The notes under the pieces are model-generated. The model was not told where the DNA came from. It searched no databases and was given only the letters and a program-made list of their open reading frames with translations. A stretch of 64,000 nt of DNA from Ceratotherium simum simum. Lineage: Eukaryota > Chordata > Mammalia > Perissodactyla > Rhinocerotidae. Positions 21,760-33,424 of this stretch are shown here, piece by piece. Position 1 is the stretch's first letter, and each line of letters begins with the position of its first letter. The stretch covers positions 55,183,904 through 55,247,903 of the forward strand of contig NW_004454162.1 of the NCBI RefSeq assembly GCF_000283155.1. The letters run 5' to 3'. The position numbers and the translations under genes were made by a program.

Positions 21760-23735
21760 CAAGTCACAGAGTCCAAGGATTTGTAGGTCCTCAAGAGTGG
21801 CGTGTGTTTGTGTGTGCACAAACCCTACCATGTCCTTACAGACAACCCTGCAGCCCAAGTGCCACAGAACACAATTTCACGTGTGTCTAAAAGTCAGTGG
21901 AGGGGACGTCTGGACCCCTCTGCGGACAGGACAACTTGATGCGGGAAGGCTGCCGAAACCTGGGCTTGTAGGGTTTTCTCAGTTTACTTTGAAGATCTCA
22001 TATAATCATGTTAATAACCATTTCTCCTGCACAATTATTTATAAAAAAGCTTATCAAATTAAACAGTTGCTTCACAAAACTACCTTTGAGGCTAAGTCAT
22101 AGGAGTAAAATGGTATGAAAAAACTGAAATCGTCATCCTCTTTCCTCTCATATGAGAAGTCACGCTAATGCTAACGAGGGTCGTGCTGATTTAAAAAGAG
22201 ACTGAGCTGACTATTTCCTAAGTCCATTCTTCTACTGTAGTTACTGGTACTTGGTGGTCTTCAACAAGCGTCTAACTTAATCCCAGGGTTTCAGGAACAT
22301 TGCTCCTTTAACTCCAGTTTAGGAAGCACTGCAGGATTCTGTTCGGAATCTTCCCACCCCTTCCACGTACCCTGAGGCCATCAGTGTTGCCTTCCAAAAA
22401 GACCAAACTAAACCCAAACAGCAAACAAGGGGTCCAGGGTGCACAATTGTATATTAAATAATATCATTAAATTATACAATTCAGTATTTCTGATTAAGTT
22501 GAATGGTGGTTATGCGATGTTTTCACCTAAATATTTGGTTCTGGATTTTTTAAAAAAGTCTGATCAGGTATAAATTTTCAGAAAGATCAGTTTTCTAGAA
22601 TAGCAGCTGTCATGGAACAGTTAATATTTCAGATTTTAAGCACTAAGTTATGCTCTTTGTTTTTTTATCAGTTCTTAGTAATAATATGAAAATAGTATTT
22701 CCCCCTATGATTTTCAGAGTTCTAACCAGTGGTTTACAATCAGGTCATCAATTTCACACACCACTGCCACAGGCCTTCCTCAAAGCTTCTCACATTCCAG
22801 TGGTTTCCATAAAAATTTTTCTTTTTTTTTTTTTAAGTTTTATCCAGGCATGTCCACATGTGGCCCTTTTCTTATTTTCAGTCAGTCTGACTTGTCACAA
22901 TCCAGAAGAAAGTACCTGTGAGGCACCACAGCCATACCCTGTCCCCATTGCACAGCAGTGCCCACGACTTATCCTTGAAGCGAGGAAATTGGGCTGCCCC
23001 AGCACAACTCAGTGAGCCCTGAGACCAAACGGCACCCTGGATTCCTTGTTTGCTCATTGGGTTGGGTTTGGTCCCTCTAGAAGGCACTGGATGTGGGCTG
23101 ATTCTGAACTAAATCCTGAACAGAAATGAAACCTGTTGATGCACGTGTGCAGAGCCACTATTTTCTTATTAGAGCATCCGTAAATTATGAGAAACGCAAA
23201 GCCCTTAGAGAATGTGACACTTTGCACAAAATAATAGAATAGGCGTGGCCTGGGCAACAGAAAAAGATAGCTAGCTGTTCAGCTCTCTCACTATGCAGAT
23301 GCAAACCAGCTCTGGGAACAGATTTCTAAAGAAAAAGGGAGTTTTTCAAAATTGTCAGGTATGCAGTACCTTCTGTTACATAAAGTACCATGGTAACTAT
23401 TCTTAAAAGAAGTTGCACAACATCACGTAGCAACCGAAGCAGAAGAGGTGCAGAGATTGAGCACCAGTCTGAAGATGGAGGAATAAGAATGCTGGCCGCG
23501 TCTGTCAACAACTCTCTGCGTGTTCCTCTGCACACAGCCGCTTCTTACCTCTGCGGGAATTCCTTCACACGATGGAAACAATACGTCTTTTTCTTTCATC
23601 CACAGAACCTTCTAGATAATAAGACGAGGTATGCATGTAAAATTTTTCAGCTGAAAACATCTTCACAGTAACAGTTTGTCCATTTTTCTCCAGACTAAAT
23701 AATTCCAATCCTAAGTGAGACCACACTAAGTTTGT
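21760..23735. other. Unassigned stretch
   Basis: Unique sequence with a short T run near 22820-22834. Open frames such as 21797-22102 plus, 22650-23015 plus and 23390-23671 plus carry no recognisable domain. No exon called. Confidence 0.5.
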
Positions 23736-23739
23736 TTCT

Positions 23740-23870
23740 ATTTCTCAGCTCTAACCATCTGCATTTGTTGTTTCTCCTGTCCACTGCCCCACCCCCCACT
23801 AGCCTACATGCTCCATGAAAAGCTGCACACTCAAAGCTGAGCATAAATATTTTTGATTGAACTGAAAGAA
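23740..23870 (+). mobile_element. Possible L2 3'-terminus
   Basis: CCCACTAGCCTACATGCTCC, followed by ATGAAAAGCTGC, CTGAGCATAAATATTTTTGA and GAATGAAAAG, has the shape of the L2 3' end (CTAG...CTCC...CAATAAATATTTG...GAATG) in degraded form. Confidence 0.45.
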
Positions 23871-26635
23871 TGAAAAGTGAACAGTATTTAAATTATAAAA
23901 CCTAAAACTATATAGGACATTCTAATTCAGACTTGAATAGCAATATGTAAGGACTTCTATGTGCAAAGCATGACTAGAATTAAGGTATTTTCCTTTTTTA
24001 TTTTTGGTTTTGTTTTCTTTTCCATTTCAACTATTGTCGAAGAGACTTTGCCCAACGTGTCATGTTGCTATAGATGTGGCTTCACATCTAAGCAAGGAAG
24101 GTGTCTGTCAAGCTGTTGGCGTGAGCAGCCCACTGTTTCTCACACGTTGGGCCCAGTTTTCTCAAGACCTTGTGGATCCCTAATTGGAGTTTGCATAATC
24201 TGCTGCCAAATTGCAGGCATTCCTTTGAGATGAGTATGGCACACTTCCCTTTCAGAGTCAATGAAGAGAGAAGATCAGGAAGAGGAAAAACAGCAAACAA
24301 TGATCTTCTAATCAATTCAGAAGGAACTGAGTTTCTAGTTCTTGATTTTCTTCAGGAGAGGAAAAAATGGAAATGCAATCTGAAAGGAAAGTTGATGATT
24401 TACGTTTTAATCCTAAAAACAGTTCAATAGTTAGCTGCCAACATTGCATGAATCTGCATTGCAAAGGGAAAACAATTTTGAAATAACTTGAAAATGAGCT
24501 CTCTGTGAAACTTGAAAGGCAGATGGGCTGGAGGCAGTGCACAGGCAGGGACAGATCACGAGAGAGAAAATGCTCTGTGCACGCAGTGAATCAAAGACTG
24601 TGTGTGACTGCACTCACGTGTGTAAATGTGGACCCGTGAGGTCACGTGAGATCGTGCTCATGGAGGGATTGGACAATATCGGCAATCAACGTGTCCTCAC
24701 ACAGAACGCTGTGATTTTTTCCCTCAACTTCAGTCCTTGAAATAGTAGGATTTAAAACTGTCCCAGAAATGCAAGACTGGCATTTAAAAAAGCATTTGAT
24801 TATATAAATGTGCAGTTTTGAAGGCATTTGAGAATGCGATTAGTAATATGCTTCTATCTTATATGTCTTAAATTAATATCTAGCCCATTAAAATAAACTA
24901 GATCTTGTGAATGAATCATTTCCAGCATTTTTGAAAACTTGGTTCTATAATATACAATTATAACATACGAAAAAAGATCCTAATTTTTGTTTGTTTGTTT
25001 TTATTATCATATTAAATTCACAATACTTTCATCAGGAAAGAACTCAGGGATGAATTTTCTTGGTAAAAATATTCCAAAAATAAATGTTAAAAAAATTAAT
25101 TCAGAGTGATAAATATAATGCTTAAAGATTCAGCTAAAGAGGTGGCCTATCTCTTTATCTATCTATCTTCAATGTGAGTCACCATCAAAGAAAAGTGTTA
25201 TTCAAACAGCAATTCTGAGCTAAAATGAAAACAAAATATCCTCAAATTTAAAGAATATTAAACTGATGAATATCAAAAATTAGAAATCTCCCCATTGGTC
25301 GACTCTTTCTGAGCATACGTATTAAGTTGCGGGTCATCAAGCTCTCAGTTGCATACACTGCAGTGTATTTTAAAGAATCAAAAGCCTAAAAAAGCAGAAG
25401 CAAGATTTAAAACCAATTTTAAAGAACAGATACTTAAACTCAAAACCAGTTGATAACATAACATTTTAATGTGACACCCAGAGGTGTTTAATTAGAAGTG
25501 GATTGAGTCCTTAAATTTCAATTGAACGGGAGAAAAAGTCCACCACATTTGAATTCCTTTGGATTAGAATCGATAGATCAAGGCAATTTATTTATAATTT
25601 CGCAATGGTATCCAGGTCGAATATTTATTAAGCTCTGTGAATACCCGTGCAATTTGCTTTCAGACGTATATTTTTCACAATTTACCTGATTATATGGTTT
25701 TCAAATCATTAACATCGGCATAATCAAGTCTCATGAATGACAATATTTTTCAAAGAAAAAAATTTAAGTGTACTCTAATCTACTTTTTTATCTAAAAAAG
25801 TCAGTAATTGCTCCAGATGGGATAGCATTTCAGGCATTCATTTATGCCATAATTCATGTAATTTAAAAAACACTATTTTTTGTGTACTTTAAAATCCTAA
25901 AAAAAACACACACACTCTGATCATTTAGAATGTCACTCTTTGACTTTTTTAAAAATTTGCAACATATTGACTTTTTTATTTTCATCAAACTAAAATACTA
26001 CAATGGATTGATTTTCCAACGTGATCATATTACTTGAACACTTACAGTTCGAATCAAAAAAATCTACAGTCAGTAGAAAACAAGTTATTAGGGCTTACAA
26101 TAGGAGCCAGACCCAAACTCTTGCCCCAAATGAACAATTGAAATTCCTGTTGAGGTTGAAAAAGTCTCCACAACCCCTCAACTGCCCTACTTTTCGTGCA
26201 GCTCAGCACTTCCCGGCCGAGCCAGCACGAGGAGTCCTGAGATCTCTGTGGTCAGCTCTTTCCCAAGTATTCCAAACCCACGCCTGGACCAAGACGCTCC
26301 AGGAATCTCATCAGAAGCCTTGACCCCAGGAGGTTTCTAGTTAGATTTCCAAACCAGAGGGGTTTGGAAAAGAGCGCACTGAACCTTCGACCCACTCACG
26401 ACTTGCCCATCAGTCCTTCGGTTTCAGGCCCTCACCTCGGAGGTCTGACTCCGCTCACTATAGCTGCCTGGTTAATGTGCCGTTTGCACTGTAAGAAACT
26501 GGGCTGGGGACAGCCAACATGGTTCCGTTTAACAAACTAAGAAATACATTGAAAATAACCAATGAAAACAAAATTATAGAGGCTGTCTTGTAGCTGCACT
26601 GCCATAGTCTCTGCAGCCAACCTCAGCCTGCCCCT
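23871..26635. other. AT-rich unassigned stretch with possible conserved DNA
   Basis: About 2.8 kb without a repeat I can name. Between 25290 and 25760 the AT-rich sequence keeps scattered CpGs and homeobox-type TTTAATTA and TTTATTA cores, a composition often seen in conserved non-coding elements. The 90-residue cysteine-containing frame at 23961-24233 and the 100-residue frame at 26021-26323 match no family I know. Confidence 0.45.
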
Positions 26636-26639
26636 CAGC

Positions 26640-26810
26640 GCGGCTCAGAGTTTGGGGTCACCAAGGATCGGAAAGGATGGACAAGAGGAAAAGTAAAATA
26701 GGCCACAAAGCCATACATAATATATTAAAGTTGAACTTCTAAATATTGGGAATTTTATTTTCAAAGTGCTAATGAGGGGAACAGGGAGAGAGTTGATTCC
26801 ACAATAATTA
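26640..26810 (+). repeat. Diverged paired element, copy 1
   Basis: From CAGAGTTTGGGGTCACC through ACATAATATATTAAAGTTGA, AATATTGGGAATTTTATTTT and CAAAGTGC to a TTGATTCCACAAT end, it aligns with 28890-29070 in the same orientation. The most conserved core is the 30-odd bases centred on ATTGGGAATTTTATTTTCAA. It may be an unnamed dispersed repeat or a local duplication. Confidence 0.75.
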
Positions 26811-26814
26811 CAGA

Positions 26815-26985
26815 AACACCAAGAAATGATATTTCTCTGGGCCTCAGTTTTCTCATCAGAAAAATGATGTTTAGAATACATCATTCTCATGTTTTAAGAA
26901 TTAAATGAGATGAACCTATGACAGCGCCCTGTAAGGTGCACAGCACAGCAAGAACTAAACAGATGCTAGCTTCTTTCCTTGGTTT
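26815..26985 (+). mobile_element. MIR SINE fragment
   Basis: TCTGGGCCTCAGTTTTCTCA, AGAAAAATGATG and AGAATTAAATGAGATGAACC, followed by a shortened tail, match the MIR core and 3' half. Confidence 0.8.
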
Positions 26986-26997
26986 CCATTGACATTA

Positions 26998-27190
26998 ATT
27001 CAGTCATTCAACAAATATTCATTGAGCATCAATTATGTAGCAAGCACTAAAATTGGTGCTGAATATGTGTCGGTGAACACTACAAATATAGTTCCTGCCC
27101 TCATGGAGGGTACGGTCTAACGGGGAAACAGAAAATTGATAAGGTGGGAGGCAGACAGACAGACAGAAACTGTCATCAGTGCTGTGAAGG
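26998..27190 (-). mobile_element. L2 LINE 3'-terminus
   Basis: TTCAGTCATTCAACAAATAT, TCATTGAGCATCAATTATGT and TTCCTGCCCTCATGGAGGG, then GTCTAACGGGGAAACAGAAA, are the reverse-complemented L2 terminus in the correct order. A short CAGACAGACAGACAG repeat follows near 27152. Confidence 0.9.
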
Positions 27191-27194
27191 AACC

Positions 27195-28186
27195 TAACGA
27201 GGCTCAGCAATGGGAAACAGTGGGGAGGGGACCCGATGAGATAGATGCTTGAATTTTGTTTCTGTATTTTTCTATTGATCTTAAGAAAGAAGAAATGTCT
27301 TCTAATAACTGTATTTTACCTTAATGCATTTCAGCATAAGTGTCACAGTGCCATATCACCCTTTGAAAAGACTGCGACCACCTTGTAGGACAGAGTATTT
27401 CAGACAGAGGCTGTACCACTGAAGACTTTTCTGGACATGGATAGTCCGGCTAACTTTAATTCTGTCACTACACTTCCTCTTCTGAGAAAGGTCACGGGAG
27501 AGTCTTGGACAGAGTGACACTGTTGATATTTAGAATCCTAACTTTCCTGACCCTGTCCATTTGAGGTGTAGACCAGCATGTGTGATGGAAACTGGCCTAG
27601 TTGCCAGGGTGGATGATGTCTTGCCAACAGACACGGGTCAGGTGTCTGTTTCAGATCTTTCAGGCTTGCCAGCAGCTCTTGATAAAGCAAGTCATGTGGA
27701 TTTTATTGGCTCACCTGTACACTTTGCTAGGAACAGCTAAGAGCCACGCAGCGTGCCCTTCTGTTTCTGGAGAAGCCCCAGGGAGCAGTGTGGTTTGTAG
27801 CTGGTCTGCTCTGAGAACATGGTTGGATCTTGTGTCGTATTGGCCTACTCTCCTGGTTAAATGTGTTGAGGGAATATCTGAGGTGGCGGTGTCAGCAGGG
27901 CTGGCTGCACTTAGTCTGTCTTCTCTTTCACAATCCACGTCACCATTGCCCTGCTTCTGTGAGCAGTGTCTCACAACTAGGGCCACAACCGAGGCCCTCC
28001 GTCTGAACGAAGTTCAGGGGAGTGCACATAACTCAGCACATACTGCTGAGCCCTCTCTATGCCAGGCACTGCCACAGGTCTCAGGGCAACAGATATGAAA
28101 GACACCTCCCCTTTTTGTGTCAGGAATGTGATTGGGTTAAGTAAAGGTGAAAATTTTCTTTCCTTAGTCACAAAATTAAGAGCATC
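27195..28186. other. Unassigned stretch with a 165-residue chance frame
   Basis: The plus-strand frame 27601-28098 is one of the longest outside known repeats. It is Ser/Leu/Cys-rich, has no domain, membrane pattern or known motif, and overlaps a 91-residue antisense frame. Codon choice is not diagnostic. It may fall in an old repeat I cannot name. No coding call is made. Confidence 0.45.
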
Positions 28187-28575
28187 TGTATTAGTTTTCT
28201 AGGGCTGCCATTGCAAAGTACCACAGGCTGGCTGAGACCACAGGAATTTATTTTCTCATGGATTCTCGAGACTAAAAGTTCAAGATCAAGGTGTCGGCAT
28301 GTTTGCTTTCTTCTGAAGCCCCTCTCCTTGCCTTGTAGATGGCTGCCTTCTCCCTGTGTCCTCACATGGTCTTCTCTCTGTACCTGTCTGTGTCCAACTT
28401 TCCTCTTCTTATAAGGACACAGGTCATATTGGATTAGGGCCCACCCTAATGTCCTCACTTTTACTTAATTACCTTTTTAAAGACCCTATCTCTAAATACA
28501 GTCACATTCTGAGGTACTGGGGTCAGGACTTTAACATACGAATTGGGGGTGGAGGGCACAATTCAGCCCATAACA
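28187..28575 (-). mobile_element. Solo MaLR LTR (MLT1 type)
   Basis: Reads on the plus strand from TGTATTAGTTTTCTAGGGCT through ACAGGAATTTATTTTCTCAT, TAGATGGCTGCCTTCTCCCT, CTTATAAGGACACAGGTCAT, ACCCTATCTCTAAATACAGT and CACATTCTGAGGTACTGG to AATTCAGCCCATAACA. This is the reverse complement of the MLT1A-like MaLR LTR. The ends are TG...CA, and the neighbouring 5-mers GCATC and ACATC may be the target-site duplication. No internal region is attached, so it is a recombined solo LTR. Confidence 0.9.
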
Positions 28576-28889
28576 ACATCTTTGTAGCCACATATAGTAT
28601 AAACTGGAAATATGTCACCAAAGTGTATTAGAGTTCAAGTGGCCATGGATGATGACAATTTGTATCTTTCCAGATAAGAATCCCAACATAATTTATAAAA
28701 ACTTGTTAAGAAAGTAAAAAGCAAATAGGAGAAAAATGATATTTCATCAGAAGTCCCATAACTGAATCAAGTGAAAAATTTTAGTTCCCACATGCTCCCA
28801 ACAGACATCGTTCCTTGGTGGAGAATTCATCCCCACCCCATTCCTACAACAAAAAGCAACTGGGGGAAATTAGGCAGGAGGAGCAGCTA
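28576..28889. other. Unassigned stretch
   Basis: About 300 bases of AT-rich unique DNA between the solo LTR and the second paired element. Nothing recognised. Confidence 0.6.
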
Positions 28890-29070
28890 AAAGCCGCTCA
28901 GAGATCAGAGTTTGGAATTGCTGACGCCTCAGAAAGGTTGGATGGAGAAAAAGTAAACTAGAAAAAAAACATACATAATATATAAAAGTTGAATTTCAAA
29001 ATATTGGGAATTTTATTTTCAAAGTGCCAAAGAAGGGAATGGCGAGCGTTCATTCCACAATTGCACGAGA
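28890..29070 (+). repeat. Diverged paired element, copy 2
   Basis: CAGAGTTTGGAATTGC, ACATAATATATAAAAGTTGA, AATATTGGGAATTTTATTTT and CAAAGTGCCAA, then TTCATTCCACAATTG, align co-linearly with 26640-26810. The pair lies 2.25 kb apart with a MIR, an L2 and the solo LTR between them. Confidence 0.75.
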
Positions 29071-30040
29071 TCATTCGGTTGTTAACACTAACGAGGAAAA
29101 AGTTCTGAAACAACTTCACAAAATCAAAGACTTTGATGGACATTTTTGTTAAGGAGTAAAATGTTTTCAAGCCACAGTCCCCTCTGTCTATGTCTCTGGC
29201 TCTCTCCTCTCCTCAGTGCTTTTCATCAGCCATAGCAAAAGCATATTTTTAGACTCTTAAACTCGAATTGTTCAAAGCATTAAAGGAAAGGAGGAATCAG
29301 AAAGTCATCTTGGTGCTCTCTGATGGCTGTAATGTCATGTAAATCATTAGTGTTAGGTGACAGCCCCCTGGACCCTGCAGATTCTCAAAGAAAGGAAAGC
29401 TTGTTGAACAGCATAGCTTAGAGCCGTGGATGACTTCTCCTCTTTGTACCTCATGAATGAGATGTTGTGGAGGCGGCCCAATAGCAGTGACACATTCAAG
29501 ATCACGATGCTTCTCACTCTCCCACCCGTCGTAACAAGGATGAGCGCTGTGCCATTTGTAGCCCCACTGTGCGGGGTTCCGTGTGTTCTAATTTGCAACA
29601 GCACAGCTTTATCTTTTAAAGACCTGGTCTGGTTGCACACTGAATTCAGAGTGCCTGTGGTACATATTGCTTGGTGGTCTTCTTTTCTCCCTAATTGCTC
29701 CTTCCCCTTCGTCCTTTCCCTCTTCTTGGAGCACCTCCCATTAGAGTGATCCCTGAGAGCGGTACTCACTGTGGAGAAGTCCCTGGGTTACAGGTGCTCA
29801 AGCCTGTAGAAGAGCCTCAAGAAGAGGTATGACAGGTCAGAGGCAGAGAAAGCAAATTCTTGCCCTAACTCCATCCTCGTTTATCTAGGATTTTGATTAT
29901 GTATCTTATTTTCTATGTCTCAGTTTCTGCATCTTTGTAGTGATAACATGTTTTGTCTTTATTTTTTATAGGGCAGATAAATGTGGTAGGTTGAACATAC
30001 GCCATTTATCCCAAAAGCCCATATAGAGCAGCAATAAAAA
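29071..30040. other. Unassigned stretch
   Basis: Unique sequence with antiparallel open frames at 29353-29769 minus (138 residues) and 29426-29749 plus (107 residues). Neither has a recognisable family. Their mutual overlap is typical of chance frames in stop-poor DNA. Confidence 0.5.
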
Positions 30041-30052
30041 AATGAATAAACC

Positions 30053-30356
30053 GGGTCGGCCCTGTGGCTTAGTGGTTAAGTGCGTGCACTCCGCTACTGG
30101 TGGCCCAGGTTCGGATCCTGAGGGCGCACTGACGCACCGCTTCTCCGGCCATGCTGAGGCCGAGTCCCACATACAGCAACTAGAAGGATGTGCAACTATG
30201 ACATACAACTATCTACTAGGGCTTTGGGGAAAAAAAGGAGGAGGATTGGCAATAGATGTTAGCTCAGAGCCAGTCTTCCTCAGCAAAAAGAGGAGGATTA
30301 GCATGGATGTTAGCTCAGGGCTGATCTCCCTCACAAAAAAAAAAATAATAATAATA
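30053..30356 (+). mobile_element. ERE-class SINE, long composite (A+B+C) form
   Basis: The head GGGTCGGCCCTGTGGCTTAG carries A-box-like and B-box-like (GGTTCGGATCC) motifs. It is followed by the B module (CATACAGCAACTAGAAGGAT to GGGCTTTGGGG) and then the C module, with two AGATGTTAGCTCAG/GGATGTTAGCTCAG repeats and TCTTCCTCAGCAAAAAGAGG. The tail is A-rich with an AAT microsatellite. The target-site duplication is AATGAATAAACC (30041-30052 and 30357-30368). It is about 90 bases longer than the A+B copies. Confidence 0.96.
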
Positions 30357-30368
30357 ATGAATAAACCC

Positions 30369-32875
30369 GCAAGGACAAAGAGAGGAAAAGGAGACCTCGA
30401 TAAGCAAGAGATCCATTTGGACGATGGAAAGTGGTGGGTGGGTAGTGACTGAGTCATGTTTACTTCTTTATACCACTAAGTGCCTGCAGAAAGGGGAAAC
30501 CTGGACAAAGTACGCTTTAAACCTTTGAAAGGCTCAGGAATTGAAGACACTGGGGAACTGTGAAAACAGGAACAAGGGAGACAGGAAAGTGCTAGAAATG
30601 AGAGAATTGGCTCAAATTCTAATGAGTTGCAGCTAGACCCAAGATCTCTCCCACACCCACACACACCCAAGCAAATCCTCCCCTCTACCCTGGCAGAAGA
30701 CTAGGGTTTATTCTCTGAGGAGATTGAGCTAGAAAGGCTCTGGACAATAGAACACCTGGGGGAGGAGTGAGAATCATTCTGAGATCATGAGAACGAAGCC
30801 TAAGTATGTCTGCTAAATGGTAGCACCCAAATACTCTCACTGCGGAAAGTGACCCAGCCACAAAAAAGACCTAAAGGTATTCACATTTAGGAGGGGTCCC
30901 TGGAAAAAATGGCCAAATCCCTCTTGACCCCTGACAATGAATGAAGACAGGGTAAACCACATGCAGACAGGCAAGATGTTAGCTTCTTCCTTCTAACGTA
31001 CCCTCTGTCGGAGAGCTTCAGGATGTGTCCCACCAAAGTGAGAACACAGATAGAGATAGAGAGAAGGCAAAATATAGAGAATCCAGCCCAGGAGACAAGG
31101 AACGAGAAAGCCCAGGAGGACAGCAACAAATAGCTAAGGAGGGAGGTCTACAAGCAGAATGGACAAGATAAGAAGTCTCATGCCTGCAGTGCGGGACAGT
31201 GTTCACGTGTTTTACCATTATTTCAGATAACACAGAACACTAGGCAAACTAGAACAAAAAGGGGGCTGCACAATAAAGACAATGTCAACATAGTACTCAA
31301 TGTGGCTCAGCTATGAGGTATTAACACTGTAAAAATGGATATGATTTAACCCAAACTGGAATGATTAGGGAGCAGAAAGCATGGGGGTGCGGGTGGGGAC
31401 AAAAGAAGGATGTGTACAAATGCTAACTCCTAATTGTCTCTAGATGTCTAAAACAGAAAATCAAAATATAGTAACATAAATACATTACATAGAAATATGG
31501 AGGTGAACGCCAGAATAAAACACCTGAAACTGTTGAAAGTAACTCCCAGCAAGGTGTGTGACTGGGGACTGGGTGGTGGTGGGAAGAGAACCACCATCTG
31601 GTTGTTGTAAGCGTCACAGTTTTGGTTGACTTTTTAAACTATGTGCGGTATTAAAAGCTAAAATTAATTTTAAATATTAGGTTATTTAGCCCATATGAAG
31701 CCCATATTTCAACATGTGTTTTTAAATGTAAAAGTATTTCAATGAGTATTAATCTTAAAGGCTTTTAGGAAGACTTGCCAAAAGTGGAATTTTATAAACA
31801 TAAATCTTTAAAAATATTATTGCATTGTATAACATTCCTGTGATTATGCTTGTGAAAGAGCTTCCATCCATCCTGGATTTTTTTTCAAATGTGTGGTATA
31901 GTTCTTTTATTGTTTATTGAATAGCTGAGCTACTTCATAATCAACACAAATGTGTTTGGAGGCCCAGTCTGGCGCACATAGAAGTGCACAGGTTTCTGTG
32001 ATTTTTTGAAATCCTATGGAGTCATCCATTGCTAATTCAAACCTGGCCAGACTTCCTGATTCTAATTTCATCCCAGGGTGAATTGAGGTTAGCTACGGGA
32101 TGGAATGTTCGGTTCAGTTGATCGTGAGCCTGGTGCCAAGCTAGATGTGAGCTGAGTGCTCCAGGGGGCCATGTGATAAATCGAGGAAAGAGAGATCCCA
32201 TGAGGCTGATGCTGTAGCACAGGCACACGGTCCTCTTCTGCAAGAATCGTGAGCAGAGTTGTAGGTAGGTACAGAGAGCATATGGCTTGCACTGTAGAAG
32301 GCAGCCTTTGAAGGACTGACTCATCTGAGAAAAAAAAGTCCATGCCAGTGAGGGCTGAATGTGAGCTACACTCGGCTTTGGATAGGTGTTGATGAATAAT
32401 TGTATTCTTGGAGTGTCTTGCCAACGTTTAGCTAAGGCTGCTCATCCTTCACAACACATCTGACTTCAGGAAAATGAATGAGTGCCCACCTGACAACTTT
32501 GATGATCAAACATTGCCCCCTTCCCTACCCACCCCTGCAAGATCCATTCTAGTCCATGCCTTATTGATTCCCTGAAAACCCTCACTGTTGAAGCAGATTT
32601 GGATATCTGGATGAGTAATGGCACCAGAATGCCAATGGTGCTGAAAAACTTTAAATATCCTGAAAAAAAAGAGCTGATGTCTGAAGGAGACAGAAGGCAA
32701 AAGAAGCTCTTTGGATTTTTTGATTAGCAAGAGGTACACACAACTTTGTGTGCAAAAACCTACCACAACTCCCAAATCTTCTTCTGGGCAGTGTGGATTG
32801 TCTCATAAGGGGTAGCTGAGTTTATGTTGAAAAAGTACATATATACTTTAGACTAAACAATGTTGAAAGATATAC
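30369..32875. other. Unassigned stretch, possibly old repeat in its first half
   Basis: From 30370 to about 31660 the purine-rich plus strand (for example GAAAGTGACCCAGCCACAAA) has the texture of an old retroelement but I cannot name it. 31660-32875 is AT-rich unique DNA. Open frames up to 111 residues (32089-32424 minus) overlap others and show no domain. Confidence 0.4.
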
Positions 32876-32877
32876 AC

Positions 32878-33135
32878 TGTACACTCTTACAAAACAGCCT
32901 TAAAATTTTTGAAAATCTATACATGCTTATTATAAATATTTTTTAGAAAACAGAAAAGTACAAAGTAAAAAGTAACCCAAAGCCTATCACCCAAGGAAAA
33001 TCTATTTTTTTAATACCTTTCCAGACATCTCTGTATGGACACACACGCAATGTTATATAAATGGGATCATGCCCCTCATACTGTTCTATGACCTGGGGAA
33101 CTATATACTCTTAATGAGTAGATAAACTTCCATGG
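32878..33135 (+). mobile_element. Old LINE-like fragment
   Basis: GAAAACAGAAAAGTACAAAG, AGTAACCCAAAGCCTATCAC and CTTTCCAGACATCTCTGTAT, followed by TATAAATGGGATCATGCCCC, resemble a widespread old LINE 3'-region motif (acagaaaagta...cccatcaccc...ttccagacat...gggatca). The family and orientation are uncertain. Confidence 0.4.
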
Positions 33136-33223
33136 CAGTTCTCTGGCTTTGTTCTCCTCTTTAAAAACCATCACTTTGCATGCTCAATATATCTGTTTCA
33201 CATATTAAGACCACATCTTGAAA

Positions 33224-33420
33224 CTGTGCTGTCCCGTATGGTAGTCACTAGCCATGTGTGACTATTTAAGTTAATGAAAATTGAATAAAATTAAAAATTT
33301 AGTTCCTGAGTTGCACTAAGCACATTTCAAGGGCTCGAAAGCCACATGTGGCTGGTGGCTACACTATTGGACAGCACGGAGTAGTTTCATCATTGCGGAA
33401 AGTTCTGTTGGACAGTGCTG
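33224..33420 (+). mobile_element. hAT-type nonautonomous DNA transposon (MER1/Charlie-like)
   Basis: The terminal inverted repeats read CTGTGCTGTCC at the left and GGACAGTGCTG at the right. Inside are the paired ACTAGCCATGTGTGACTATT and GCCACATGTGGCTGGTGGCT segments that mark this family, around an AT-rich centre (GAATAAAATTAAAAATTTAG). No transposase remains. Confidence 0.75.
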
Positions 33421-33424
33421 TGTT

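Noticed and set aside
23961..24233. Cysteine-containing 90-residue frame with a hydrophobic N-terminus that resembles a secreted peptide
   Set aside because: The start is in an AT-rich run, there is no upstream promoter or splice evidence, and I recognise no cysteine pattern. It could be a chance signal-peptide look-alike.
27601..28098. 165-residue open frame in unique DNA
   Set aside because: No domain or recognisable family. It overlaps antisense frames and has no splice-bounded structure. Length alone is not convincing.
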